This document shows, piece after piece, positions 32,447-41,134 of a stretch of 49,236 nt of DNA. The notes below the pieces were generated by a model, which made no database searches, was not told the DNA's origin, and saw nothing but the letters and a program-made list of their open reading frames with translations. The stretch is taken from NCBI GenBank assembly GCA_021157925.1, contig JAGGVR010000149.1:1-49236 (forward strand), written 5' to 3'. Within the stretch, counting starts at the first letter, position 1. Each line of letters begins with the position of its first letter. The stretch is from Staphylothermus sp. (GTDB lineage: Archaea > Thermoproteota > Thermoprotei_A > Sulfolobales > Desulfurococcaceae). The position numbers and the translations under genes were made by a program.

Positions 32447-33793
32447 TTGAGAAAAGCAATTGTCATCGGTTTGGATTGTGCTCCTCCAAGAATACTCTAT
32501 GACGAATTAATAGATGAGTTACCAAATCTGGGCGAACTGGTGAGGAATGGACAAAGATACATTATGAAATCTAGTCATCCACCAATAACTATCCCAGCAT
32601 GGATGGTTATGGCTACGGGAAAAACACCTGGAGAACTCGGTCTCTATGGTTTCAGACACAGGATCCCTGGAACATATAATGAAATATATATTGCAGACTC
32701 AACTAAGGTGAAAGAAGAACCTATTTGGGTTACCTTAGGGAAGAAAGGATATAATAGTATAATAATTGGTTTTCCGCCCAGCTACCCGCCAAGACCGATC
32801 AAAGGATACTTGATTAGCGATTTCATTACACCAGATCACACTAAGAGATACACGTGGCCGCCATGGCTTAAGAACGAGATAGAAAAGTATTTCGGACCAT
32901 ATATTTTCGACGTCGTTTTCCGCACAGAAGACCGAGACAAGGTTAAGAGAGAATTATGGAAGATGACAATACAGCACTTCAAGGTAATAAGGTACTTGTT
33001 GAAAAACAAAAAATGGGACTTCACATGGTTTGTAGAAATAGGGACAGATAGGCTCCACCATGCTTTCTGGAAGTATTGGGATAAGAACCATCCAAAATAT
33101 ATTCCTGGGAATAAGTACGAAGACATAATTCCAGAGTATTATAAACTAATAGATAAAGAAATCGGTGAATTAATGAAAATACTATCCAAAGACGCATTGA
33201 TATTCATAGTATCGGATCATGGCGCAAAAGCGATGAAAGGAGCATTCGCTGTTAATCAATGGCTTGAAGAAAAAGGATACTTGAAACTTAAGAAGAAACC
33301 AGAGAAGCATGGAACGGATCTCAAGCCAGATATGATTGATTGGGAACACACAAAGATATGGGCATGGGGAGGATACTATTCGAGATTCTTCATAAACATC
33401 AAAGGAAGAGAGCCAAAAGGAATAGTTGATAGGGAAAATGTCCCAAATCTGATAGAGGAACTAAAAGATGAACTAAAGAAACTAAAAGGACCAAATAATG
33501 AGGTGTGGGATAATCTAGCCTATACACCTAATGAACTCTATCCTGTTGTAAGGGGTGATCCACCTGATGTTATTGTATATTTTGATAACCTATCTTGGAG
33601 AGCTGCGGGAACTGTTGGTTGGCCTAGTTATTACTTAGAGGAAAACGATAAAGGCCCCGACGACGCTGTTCATGATTGGTACGGTGTATTCACAATATAT
33701 GATCCCGAAAATACAATTGAGTCGGGCAATAAAGGAATTATAGAAATACATGATATTAAGGATAAAATGCTTCAATTGATCCTTCAAAAATAA
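32447..33793 (+). CDS. Type I phosphodiesterase/nucleotide pyrophosphatase-like protein
   Basis: Alkaline-phosphatase-superfamily enzyme. VIGLDCAPPRIL opens with the metal-binding Asp; SHPPITIPAWMVMATGK carries the Thr nucleophile position; IFIVSDHGAKAMKGAFAVNQWL gives the D-H metal pair; a further H lies in DAVHDWYG. No signal peptide, so probably cytoplasmic. In other archaea such a gene travels with sat and APS kinase, from memory. It might hydrolyse APS, PAPS or other nucleotides. ORF track starts at TTG 32423; TTG 32447 (MRKAIVIGLD) with GAGGT nine bases earlier, or ATG 32429, are alternatives. Confidence 0.82.
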   Translation: MRKAIVIGLDCAPPRILYDELIDELPNLGELVRNGQRYIMKSSHPPITIPAWMVMATGKTPGELGLYGFRHRIPGTYNEIYIADSTKVKEEPIWVTLGKKGYNSIIIGFPPSYPPRPIKGYLISDFITPDHTKRYTWPPWLKNEIEKYFGPYIFDVVFRTEDRDKVKRELWKMTIQHFKVIRYLLKNKKWDFTWFVEIGTDRLHHAFWKYWDKNHPKYIPGNKYEDIIPEYYKLIDKEIGELMKILSKDALIFIVSDHGAKAMKGAFAVNQWLEEKGYLKLKKKPEKHGTDLKPDMIDWEHTKIWAWGGYYSRFFINIKGREPKGIVDRENVPNLIEELKDELKKLKGPNNEVWDNLAYTPNELYPVVRGDPPDVIVYFDNLSWRAAGTVGWPSYYLEENDKGPDDAVHDWYGVFTIYDPENTIESGNKGIIEIHDIKDKMLQLILQK

Positions 33794-33808
33794 GGAGGTT
33801 GTTTAGTT

Positions 33809-35563
33809 ATGGTTAAGATAATAGATACTACTCTACGTGATGCACATCAATCATTATTGGCTACAAGACTTAGAACACGAGACATGCTAAAATTCGTCGA
33901 CTTAATAGACCAAGCAGGATTTTACAGTTTAGAAGTATGGGGAGGAGCAACGTTTGATTCAGCAATAAGGTATTTGAGAGAAGATCCTTGGGAGAGACTA
34001 AGAATTATAAGAGAGCACGTAAAGAATACAAAGTTACAAATGCTTCTTAGAGGACAAAACCTAGTTGGCTATAGACATTATCCAGATGATGTAGTTGAAA
34101 AATTCGTTGAACTAGCATATAAGAATGGAATTGATATATTCAGAGTTTTCGATGCATTAAATGACGTAAGAAACATGAAGACAAGTATCAAGAAAGCAAA
34201 AGAAGTCGGAGCAATTGTACAAGGTTCTATGTGTTATACTATCAGCCCGGTACATACCATTGATTATTATCTAAGGCTCGCAGAAGAGCTTCTCAGTTTA
34301 GAAGTGGATATAATAACAATTAAGGACATGGCTGGAATACTGGAACCAGAAAAAGCATATGAACTAGTAAGCCTCCTAAAGAAGGAATTCAAAGTACCAG
34401 TCAATGTACATACTCACTCCACAGGAGGCCTAGCTGTAGCAACATATTTGAAAGCAGTAGAAGCTGGAGCTGACTATATAGATACAGCGATATCACCATT
34501 AGCATTTGGAACTGCACAGCCTGGTATACAATCAGTATACTATGCTTTACCAAGTGAGCACAAACCAAGTATCAACTTGAACATAATAAACAAGATTTCA
34601 AGGATTCTTCGACAACTAATAGAGGAAAAATACCTTCATTTACTCAACTGGAGAATCCTCCTACCAAACCCAGACGTAATAATACACCAGATTCCGGGAG
34701 GAATGTTCTCAAACCTAATAGCACAGCTAAAACAACAAAACGCTCTAGATAAACTTGATAAAGTATTAGAGGAAGTACCCATTGTAAGAGAAGAACTCGG
34801 ATGGCCACCCCTTGTAACCCCATTATCCCAGATCGTTGGTACACAAGCAGTACTAAACGTACTATTCGGTAGATACAAGATCATTCCAAAAGAAACAAAA
34901 GACTATGTAAAAGGATTATACGGAAGACCACCAGCCCCCATTAAAGAAGAAATTAAGAAACTCATCCTAGGCGACGAAAAACCAATAACTACGAGACCAG
35001 CAGACCTACTAGAACCCATGCTTGATAAATGTAAAGAATTCGTAATAGAAAAAGGATACTATGAAAAAGAAGAAGATATCCTAACCTATTGCTTATTCCC
35101 AGAAACAGCTATTGAATTCTTCGAAGCTAGAAGAAAAGGACTTATCGAGAAACCGCTTACAGAGGAGAAACCTAGAAAAACAGTTAAGATCATTGTAAAT
35201 GGCAAAGAATACATTGTAGGCGTAGAGGGCATAAACATAGAAATAGTGAAAACAATGACGCCTCCAACTATATCGCCAGCAATGACAATATCCCGGTTAG
35301 AAACTATTCCTAAGCAAACCAGTCAGAACCAAGAAAACATAAAAGGGCATCCACTTAAATCACCAATGGCAGGAAAGATACTAAAAATACTCGTTAGAGA
35401 AGGCGATACTGTTAAGAAAGGGGATAAAGTCATAGTCTTGGAGTCAATGAAGATGTCAACAGACATTCTAGCACCAATAACTGGGAGAGTGGAAAAAATA
35501 TTAGTTAAAGAAGGCGATAACGTCGAGGCCGGCGACGTGCTTTTAACAATAACTCCTCAGTAA
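33809..35563 (+). CDS. Biotin-dependent carboxylase/decarboxylase subunit (PycB/OadA-like)
   Basis: N-terminal carboxyltransferase barrel: IIDTTLRDAHQSLLATRLRT, then LLRGQNLVGYRHYPDDVV, DIITIKDMAGIL and NVHTHSTGGLAVATYLKAVEAGADYIDTA. A linker follows, then a biotinyl domain with VLESMKMS (biotin on the Lys near residue 550) and the flanking G hairpin repeats. The family includes pyruvate carboxylase subunit B and the alpha subunit of sodium-pumping oxaloacetate decarboxylase. No biotin carboxylase or beta membrane subunit is in the window, so direction and role cannot be fixed. ATG start with AAGGAGGT; 15 bases after the phosphodiesterase. Confidence 0.9.
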   Translation: MVKIIDTTLRDAHQSLLATRLRTRDMLKFVDLIDQAGFYSLEVWGGATFDSAIRYLREDPWERLRIIREHVKNTKLQMLLRGQNLVGYRHYPDDVVEKFVELAYKNGIDIFRVFDALNDVRNMKTSIKKAKEVGAIVQGSMCYTISPVHTIDYYLRLAEELLSLEVDIITIKDMAGILEPEKAYELVSLLKKEFKVPVNVHTHSTGGLAVATYLKAVEAGADYIDTAISPLAFGTAQPGIQSVYYALPSEHKPSINLNIINKISRILRQLIEEKYLHLLNWRILLPNPDVIIHQIPGGMFSNLIAQLKQQNALDKLDKVLEEVPIVREELGWPPLVTPLSQIVGTQAVLNVLFGRYKIIPKETKDYVKGLYGRPPAPIKEEIKKLILGDEKPITTRPADLLEPMLDKCKEFVIEKGYYEKEEDILTYCLFPETAIEFFEARRKGLIEKPLTEEKPRKTVKIIVNGKEYIVGVEGINIEIVKTMTPPTISPAMTISRLETIPKQTSQNQENIKGHPLKSPMAGKILKILVREGDTVKKGDKVIVLESMKMSTDILAPITGRVEKILVKEGDNVEAGDVLLTITPQ

Positions 35564-35629
35564 ATATAGAACCTAAGAGGTATTTCTTTAAATTACATTA
35601 CGGTCAATTATATCATTAGGTGGAACTAA

Positions 35630-36244
35630 TTGTATAGAAAAACCCAATTAAATATTTACCTACTAATGGCAGTTATTATAGTGATCGCTCTAGTAGCATC
35701 TATTTACAACTATACAACGATCCTTAACGAATACAATAGTTATAAAGAAAGAACCTATAATCAAAACATGAAAATCCTCTTTAATTTAATCAATGAACTC
35801 TCTACTAGATATGATTGGATTATAATAAGATTAGAGAACATGAGCATTATTGGCGGAGATCCTGTTTATTCAAGAACTGATAGAGAAATAATCCTAGTGT
35901 CTTCTATGGATGCTGATTTTATATCAGGTCTTGCAAGTGATGTAGCACTAAATAATGACTTACATGAACTAAGTAATGCATTATCTAATATTCAGTTAGC
36001 GTCGCACATGATTCATCAAAAAATGCTTGTTAATGAGAAACAAACGTTTATAGTTCTTCTGAACGATAAAGACTTATTGAAATCAATCATTAATGATCTT
36101 AATACTCTATGGAAGCAGTATCGAAATTTCACTACCTCGGGAAGTATTGATGAAAACGAAGTTAAAAGAATATCATATGAATTATTAAAAACTTCGGATA
36201 AACTTGTAGATGATCTAGACAAGATTCCCGCTATTGTTAAGTAG
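35630..36244 (+). CDS. Single-span extracytoplasmic helical protein
   Basis: 204 residues. One N-terminal helix (LLMAVIIVIALVASIYNY) anchors or exports a mostly alpha-helical domain with coiled-coil character (NEYNSYKERTYNQNMKILFN ... SNALSNIQLASHMIHQKML). It has several N-glycosylation sequons (NYT, NMS, NFT). No family recognised; it looks like a sensory or scaffold ectodomain. TTG start after AGGTGGAACTAA. It ends one base from the convergent RNA methyltransferase gene. Confidence 0.55.
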   Translation: MYRKTQLNIYLLMAVIIVIALVASIYNYTTILNEYNSYKERTYNQNMKILFNLINELSTRYDWIIIRLENMSIIGGDPVYSRTDREIILVSSMDADFISGLASDVALNNDLHELSNALSNIQLASHMIHQKMLVNEKQTFIVLLNDKDLLKSIINDLNTLWKQYRNFTTSGSIDENEVKRISYELLKTSDKLVDDLDKIPAIVK

Positions 36245-36245
36245 T

Positions 36246-37586
36246 TTATACTTTTTCTATTAGTGCATAAAAGAACCCTATTGTTTTGTGACGGTGTGGA
36301 AAAGCCCTCATAGTTCCAGGTAAGAATCCTGGATCATATGGTTTTTTAAGTGGAACTAACTTTGCTTCTCCTTTATGCCTTTCCAAGAACATAGAAATGA
36401 CGTCTTCATTTTCTTCTCTCAACATGCTACATGTACAGTAAAGTATCTTCCCTCCTTTCTTAAGGAGCTTCCACCCTGCTTCCAACATCTCAATCTGGAG
36501 AGATTGGAGCTCATAGACTTTTTCTTCCCGCAACCTCCATCTTAGATCAGGGTTCTTCATTATTGTGCCATCACTACTACATGGAGCGTCTAAAAGCACC
36601 CTATCAGCTATTTCTTCTCCTAGAACATCCGGTGCTTTTCTAGCATCTTGTTTTATAATCTTAACTATTTCTATGCCAGTTCTTCTGAGGATTTCCTTCA
36701 TTCTCTGAATACGTTTATCATCAATATCAAAAGCATATATTATTCCATTATTCTTCATTAACTCGGCCATATGTTCGGTTTTGCCACCAGGCGCCGCCGC
36801 TAAGTCTACAACAGTCATGCCTGGTTCTGGTGCAAGGAGAATAGAGGCAATGGCTGCGGCTTCTTCTTGTATAATTATCAATCCTTTCCTCCATAGCTTT
36901 GACTTTTCGAAATTAAATGGACCCGGAAATCTCAGAACGGTTGGAATTACTCTAGACTGTTTTGCCCATTTAACTTGTTTTCTTAACTCTTTGATAACGT
37001 ATTCAACTGTTGTTTTAAGGGTATTTACACGAACTGATAATGGTAATTGTTGGTCAAGGGATTTGAGTAGCTTATCAGCTTCTTCATCCATTAATTGCTT
37101 TATTCTATCAATGTACCATTTGGGTAACATATATTCGAAGACTTCTTTCTCAATACTTGATGGTTTATACTTGTAATTAGTATTCAAGATCCTATCGTAC
37201 AATCGAGTATAATACATACCAATGTATGGATGCGTCTTGCTTGATAAGAGCTTCGCAACACTATTTCTCAAGTACTTTAAAGTTCTCTTGGATGGATCGT
37301 GATAAAACCTTATTTCTAATAGTACTCTAAGTGCTGATCTTAGCCATGGATCCAATACGTATGGGTTAACTCCTACTAAGTCTTTGATAATTATATCAAG
37401 TATACCTAACCTCTTCATAATCCCATAGAAAATAGCTGTTAGCAAAGGGTCTCTTGGAGAGCCAAGATAACCATATTTACTAAAAGCTCTTCTTTTAGCA
37501 TCTTGACTAGGTTTAATTCTTTCTGATAGCCTCACAGCCTCAACCAGCGCCAATACCATTTTCTTCTCTAAGTCTAGCTTTGCCAT
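36246..37586 (-). CDS. RNA (cytosine-5) methyltransferase, RsmB/NOP2/Sun family
   Basis: Transfers methyl from SAM to C5 of cytosine in rRNA or tRNA. N-terminal ~150 residues look like a NusB/RsmB helical domain. SAM-binding motif I VDLAAAPGGKTEHMAEL; motif IV DAPCSSDGTIMKNPDLRW with one catalytic Cys; motif VI ILYCTCSMLREENED with the second. The length of 446 fits the bacterial RsmB layout. ATG start; upstream GTGTGG. Whether the target is rRNA or tRNA cannot be said. Confidence 0.92.
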   Translation of the reverse strand: MAKLDLEKKMVLALVEAVRLSERIKPSQDAKRRAFSKYGYLGSPRDPLLTAIFYGIMKRLGILDIIIKDLVGVNPYVLDPWLRSALRVLLEIRFYHDPSKRTLKYLRNSVAKLLSSKTHPYIGMYYTRLYDRILNTNYKYKPSSIEKEVFEYMLPKWYIDRIKQLMDEEADKLLKSLDQQLPLSVRVNTLKTTVEYVIKELRKQVKWAKQSRVIPTVLRFPGPFNFEKSKLWRKGLIIIQEEAAAIASILLAPEPGMTVVDLAAAPGGKTEHMAELMKNNGIIYAFDIDDKRIQRMKEILRRTGIEIVKIIKQDARKAPDVLGEEIADRVLLDAPCSSDGTIMKNPDLRWRLREEKVYELQSLQIEMLEAGWKLLKKGGKILYCTCSMLREENEDVISMFLERHKGEAKLVPLKKPYDPGFLPGTMRAFPHRHKTIGFFYALIEKV

Positions 37587-37710
37587 GCCACACTAGACCT
37601 TGCTCATATTATTACTTTACCATATGAATAGAGAAGTAATACAAGATTATATTTCTTGTAAAACAATAACTAGTTTCATAGTTGGAAAATAATCATTTGA
37701 CGTGATCCCC

Positions 37711-38505
37711 ATGTATAAAACTCCTAAAAAATACAACTATACCCTATTCATTAGCTTCGATCTAGACATTGACTCCGCCGAGCATTACAAAGGCGCTGAT
37801 CCTATTTCTATTAGTAGAGGTAGATTCACTGCAAAGAGAGGATTATACAAAGTATTAAAGACACTTAGGAAGTACAGCGTTAAAGTAACATTCTTTGTGC
37901 CTGGATGGGTTGCTGTCAATTATCCTCATTTAATAAAACTAATTGTTGACGAAGGACACGAAGTAGCTGCCCATGGCTACATACATGAGAGACTCGATGA
38001 ATTCAAAGATAGATTTTACGAGGAACAACTTTTCAATAGAATGATAAATTCTATAGCGGTTTTCACAGGCTATAAGCCTCTCGGTTTCAGAGCTCCTTAT
38101 TGGAGATTTAGCAACAATACACTAAGTATATTGATGAAAAAAGGCTTCCTATATGATAGTAGCTTAATGGATGATGAATACCCATATGTGATCACCATGA
38201 ATGAGTACTCCATTGTAGAGTTACCAGTTGATTGGAGACTAGACGATTGGCCCTATTTAGAATACTATAGGACTCTTACACCGAGAGAACTATTAGAAAT
38301 GTGGCTTGAGGAAATAAAGCACGCTGAGAAAAACCGTGGGTATGTTTCATTAACAATGCATCCTCAATGCATAGGGAGAGGGGCTAGAATAAGAGTCTTA
38401 GAAGAAATACTGAGTTATGCTGTAAAAACAAATGCTTGGATACCTACTGGTAAAGAATTAGCAGAGTATGTTGTTAAAACTATTAGCCACGAGAGTAATA
38501 GTTGA
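37711..38505 (+). CDS. Polysaccharide deacetylase (NodB) family protein
   Basis: NodB-fold carbohydrate esterase. Catalytic base region FISFDLDIDSAEH; metal-binding HGYIHER (H-x-x-x-H); LGFRAPYWRF; LTMHPQCIGRG. The fold and the N-terminal SFDLDIDSA pattern resemble the single-domain cytoplasmic members such as allantoinase- or PgdA-like enzymes. No signal peptide. ORF track GTG 37702 is replaced by ATG 37711, which has GTGATC four bases upstream. Followed by sufS 30 bases on. Substrate may be an N-acetylated sugar or an unrelated amide. Confidence 0.87.
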   Translation: MYKTPKKYNYTLFISFDLDIDSAEHYKGADPISISRGRFTAKRGLYKVLKTLRKYSVKVTFFVPGWVAVNYPHLIKLIVDEGHEVAAHGYIHERLDEFKDRFYEEQLFNRMINSIAVFTGYKPLGFRAPYWRFSNNTLSILMKKGFLYDSSLMDDEYPYVITMNEYSIVELPVDWRLDDWPYLEYYRTLTPRELLEMWLEEIKHAEKNRGYVSLTMHPQCIGRGARIRVLEEILSYAVKTNAWIPTGKELAEYVVKTISHESNS

Positions 38506-38535
38506 TAAGGGATACAAAAACCTGTGTGATCAGAA

Positions 38536-39804
38536 ATGATTAATGTTGAAGAAATCAGGAAAGACTTCCCAATACTACAGAGAAGAATTAGGGGTCGTAG
38601 ACTTGTATACTTTGATAACGCTGCGACTACTCAAAAACCTATTCAAGTAATAAATGCTATTGTTGAATACTATTCTAAACACAATGCTAATGTACATAGA
38701 GGACTACACACTCTCAGCCAAGAAGCTAGCGAAATGTATGAAGAAGCACACGAGGTCATAGCAAAGTTTATCAATGCTTATTCATGGGACGAAGTTATTT
38801 TCTGTTTTAACACAACAGATGCTATGAACATTGTTGCTTATGCATGGGGATTTAAGAATCTTAGAGAAGGAGATGAGATTGTTCTAACCGTAATGGATCA
38901 TCACAGTACAATGCTTCCATGGAGAAATGTTGCAAAGTTCAAGAAAGCAGTAATTAAATACGTTGACATAACTGATGATGGTTACTTAAACTATGAAGAC
39001 TTGGCACAGAAAATCACTGAGAAAACAAAAGTGGTTGTGTTCCCCATAATGAGCAATGTTGTAGGTACAATAAACGATGCAAAGAAAATAGTTAAGTTAG
39101 CACACGAAGTTGACGCAATAGTTGTAGCTGATGGTGCACAAAGCGTTCCACATATGCCCACAGATGTAAGGGATATGGGTATAGATTTCCTAGGATTCAG
39201 TGGACACAAAATGCTTGGACCAACAGGTACAGGTGTTCTATGGGGGAGAAGGGATAGACTCGAAGAAATGATGCCCTTCAAAGTAGGTGGAGACACTATA
39301 AAAGACGTTACACTCGAAGACGTTATATGGCATGACCTTCCCTGGAGATTTGAAGCAGGAACACCAAACATTGCCGGAGGCATAGGCCTTGCCGAAGCCG
39401 CAAAATACTTGATGCGTATAGGAATGGATAATGTTAGACAACATGAGAAAGAACTGGTTGAGTACACATTCAAGAGATTCGAAGAACTTGGAGAAGACAT
39501 AACAATATATGGTCCAAGAAACCCAGAGGATCGGGGAGGAGTTATATCATTTAATATAAAGGATCTGCACCATCATACTGTTGGTAGAGCACTAGATCTG
39601 TTCGGAATAGCTGTTAGGACTGGAATGCATTGCGCACACCCGCTCCACTATAGGCTAGGGATAAAAGGTACTGTTCGTGCAAGCTACTATATATACAATA
39701 CTAGAGAGGAAATAGACTACCTCATAGAAGCTCTTAAACAAATAATAATGTTGAGAGAAGCTCTTAAACACCAACCCGTAGAAGAAGTATGTACAGGAAC
39801 GTAA
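38536..39804 (+). CDS. sufS: Cysteine desulfurase, SufS type
   Basis: PLP enzyme that takes sulfur from cysteine for Fe-S clusters and thiolated RNA. DNAATTQKPIQVINA at the N-terminus; PLP lysine Lys225 in SGHKMLGPTGTGVLWG; catalytic Cys366 in RTGMHCAHPLHY. The 422-residue length and the RTGMHCA context place it in the SufS/CsdA group. ATG start with GTGATC just before. No SufE, SufU or SufBCD is nearby; SufB/C/D may be elsewhere on the chromosome. Confidence 0.93.
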   Translation: MINVEEIRKDFPILQRRIRGRRLVYFDNAATTQKPIQVINAIVEYYSKHNANVHRGLHTLSQEASEMYEEAHEVIAKFINAYSWDEVIFCFNTTDAMNIVAYAWGFKNLREGDEIVLTVMDHHSTMLPWRNVAKFKKAVIKYVDITDDGYLNYEDLAQKITEKTKVVVFPIMSNVVGTINDAKKIVKLAHEVDAIVVADGAQSVPHMPTDVRDMGIDFLGFSGHKMLGPTGTGVLWGRRDRLEEMMPFKVGGDTIKDVTLEDVIWHDLPWRFEAGTPNIAGGIGLAEAAKYLMRIGMDNVRQHEKELVEYTFKRFEELGEDITIYGPRNPEDRGGVISFNIKDLHHHTVGRALDLFGIAVRTGMHCAHPLHYRLGIKGTVRASYYIYNTREEIDYLIEALKQIIMLREALKHQPVEEVCTGT

Positions 39805-39871
39805 TTAGTATGAGGGAATCGTTTTAATTAAGAAAAATATTTATTATAAAAAATTAATGTTTTTAGTCTCT

Positions 39872-40042
39872 TTACTCCTTAACTGGCCCTAATATTCTGG
39901 CAAATTTCTTGCCAGTGTAGGGGCTAACAGCAAATGCGATCTTTATCTTTCCTCTCTTAGTCTCCTTGATTACTACCTCGTACTTGTCTGTCTCGAAGTA
40001 TTTCTTTGCCTTTAAGTCGAAGAATCTTAGCTTCTCGGGCAT
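39872..40042 (-). CDS. Small basic protein, 56 aa, CC1-like chromatin protein candidate
   Basis: Too short for the ORF track. ATG at 40042 has GGGTGAGAGGAA before it. The protein starts MPEKLRFFDLKAKKYFETDK, continues YEVVIKETKRGKIKIAFAV and ends TGKKFARILGPVKE. It has about 15 Lys/Arg, no Cys and a beta-rich pattern. It recalls the small crenarchaeal DNA-binding protein CC1, from memory and not checked. Cytoplasmic, probably nucleic-acid binding. The upstream gap to 40294 holds a long inverted repeat that could control it. Confidence 0.72.
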   Translation of the reverse strand: MPEKLRFFDLKAKKYFETDKYEVVIKETKRGKIKIAFAVSPYTGKKFARILGPVKE

Positions 40043-40104
40043 TTCCTCTCACCCTATCTTCCATTACATTTTTTTCTATTATAATAATAATATGCTTTCC
40101 AAAT

Positions 40105-40175
40105 TAAAATTTTATGGTTTGGTATAAATCAGTTATATATACTCTATACTTTTTTGTAAAAACCATAAAATTTTA
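40105..40175. repeat. 16-base inverted repeat, 39-base spacing
   Basis: TAAAATTTTATGGTTT at 40105-40120 and its exact complement AAACCATAAAATTTTA at 40160-40175. Each arm contains the self-complementary TAAAATTTTA. It lies upstream of the 56-aa protein gene, within a 252-base gap without a supported gene. The rest of that gap (to 40294) shows nothing I can name; the 65-aa plus-strand ORF there is not convincing. Confidence 0.7.
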
Positions 40176-40294
40176 TGATACAGTTAATGATGTTATTTTT
40201 CAAAAAGGATTAATAAGATCCTGTAATGGCCTATATGATTTTATAATAATGTATCTTGTCATTATACAGTGTTATAAAAATGATCAATTCAACG

Positions 40295-41134
40295 CTACAT
40301 TGCACCAATAGCCTTTACACCATACTTCCTTATATAATTTGTTGAATATCTTATTATGAGTATCGAAATCATTAACAATACTATGAGGTATAAGGTTCCA
40401 AATACTATTGTCTTACTTAGACCTAATAATGGTGTTAATCCTGTCGCACCAAACCTTTCTAGTTCTGCGGCATAGGTATATGGTATTAGAAATGCTATTA
40501 TTCTCATCTGGGCAGGCATTTTAGTTAACGGCACACCTATTCCGCCGATAATATATACAACTATGTTTAAGACATCAAGCATAATACCCGGTATTCTTAG
40601 TCTCAACCCTATTGATGATAATATAAGCGAGTAAAAAAGTGCATAGAGCATTATTAATACAAATGAGAACAATAAGTAGAATGGATTAAATATTTTGAAT
40701 ATATTAATTCCTGTTAACTCATAATAGATTATCCCTACAACGGGTATTGCAACAATAGTTACTATAGTAGCTGTTATTATACGACCAGCTATAAGAGTCA
40801 TAGGATTCGTGTTTCGTACTATGTGTTCTTCAACTATTCCAATCTCAAGCAAGAATCTTATCCAATTACCAACAATCCATACAGTGTTATTCATAGAGCT
40901 CCATAATGCTACTCCCCAGAAAGTAATAACCGCCATAGTCTTGAAATCTTCACTTGGGATAAAAGTTAGTGTTCCAAGCATGAATAATAAGTACCAGATC
41001 ATATCTGTTACTATCATGTTTAAGAAACCGTATTTATACCTATGGAGTCTCGTCAAGTGAAGCCATAAAATAGCATATATTTTGATACAGATGCTTTCCA
41101 AGACGAGTCCTCTCAAAGAGCCCTTGATCATCAT
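40295..41134 (-). CDS. ABC-2 type transporter permease
   Basis: Membrane protein of about 279 residues with six helices, e.g. VTDMIWYLLFMLGTLTFI, IITATIVTIVAIPVVGIIYY, PFYLLFSFVLIMLYALFYSLIL and VLNIVVYIIGGIGVPLTKM. This is the pattern of ABC-2 permeases that export drugs, lipids or glycans. The ORF track uses TTG 41146; ATG 41134 overlaps the amidohydrolase stop as ATGA and is preferred. No ATPase gene is adjacent; the one at the end of the window is 7 kb away and on the other strand, so pairing is uncertain. Confidence 0.8.
   Translation of the reverse strand: MMIKGSLRGLVLESICIKIYAILWLHLTRLHRYKYGFLNMIVTDMIWYLLFMLGTLTFIPSEDFKTMAVITFWGVALWSSMNNTVWIVGNWIRFLLEIGIVEEHIVRNTNPMTLIAGRIITATIVTIVAIPVVGIIYYELTGINIFKIFNPFYLLFSFVLIMLYALFYSLILSSIGLRLRIPGIMLDVLNIVVYIIGGIGVPLTKMPAQMRIIAFLIPYTYAAELERFGATGLTPLLGLSKTIVFGTLYLIVLLMISILIIRYSTNYIRKYGVKAIGAM

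Noticed and set aside
37610-37640. ATTACTT / AAGTAAT inverted repeat upstream of the deacetylase gene
   Set aside because: Only 7 bases with a wide spacer in very AT-rich DNA; likely chance.
40114-40311. 65-aa plus-strand ORF in the gap before the ABC permease
   Set aside because: No ribosome site, odd composition, starts inside the inverted repeat region and overlaps the end of a real convergent gene.
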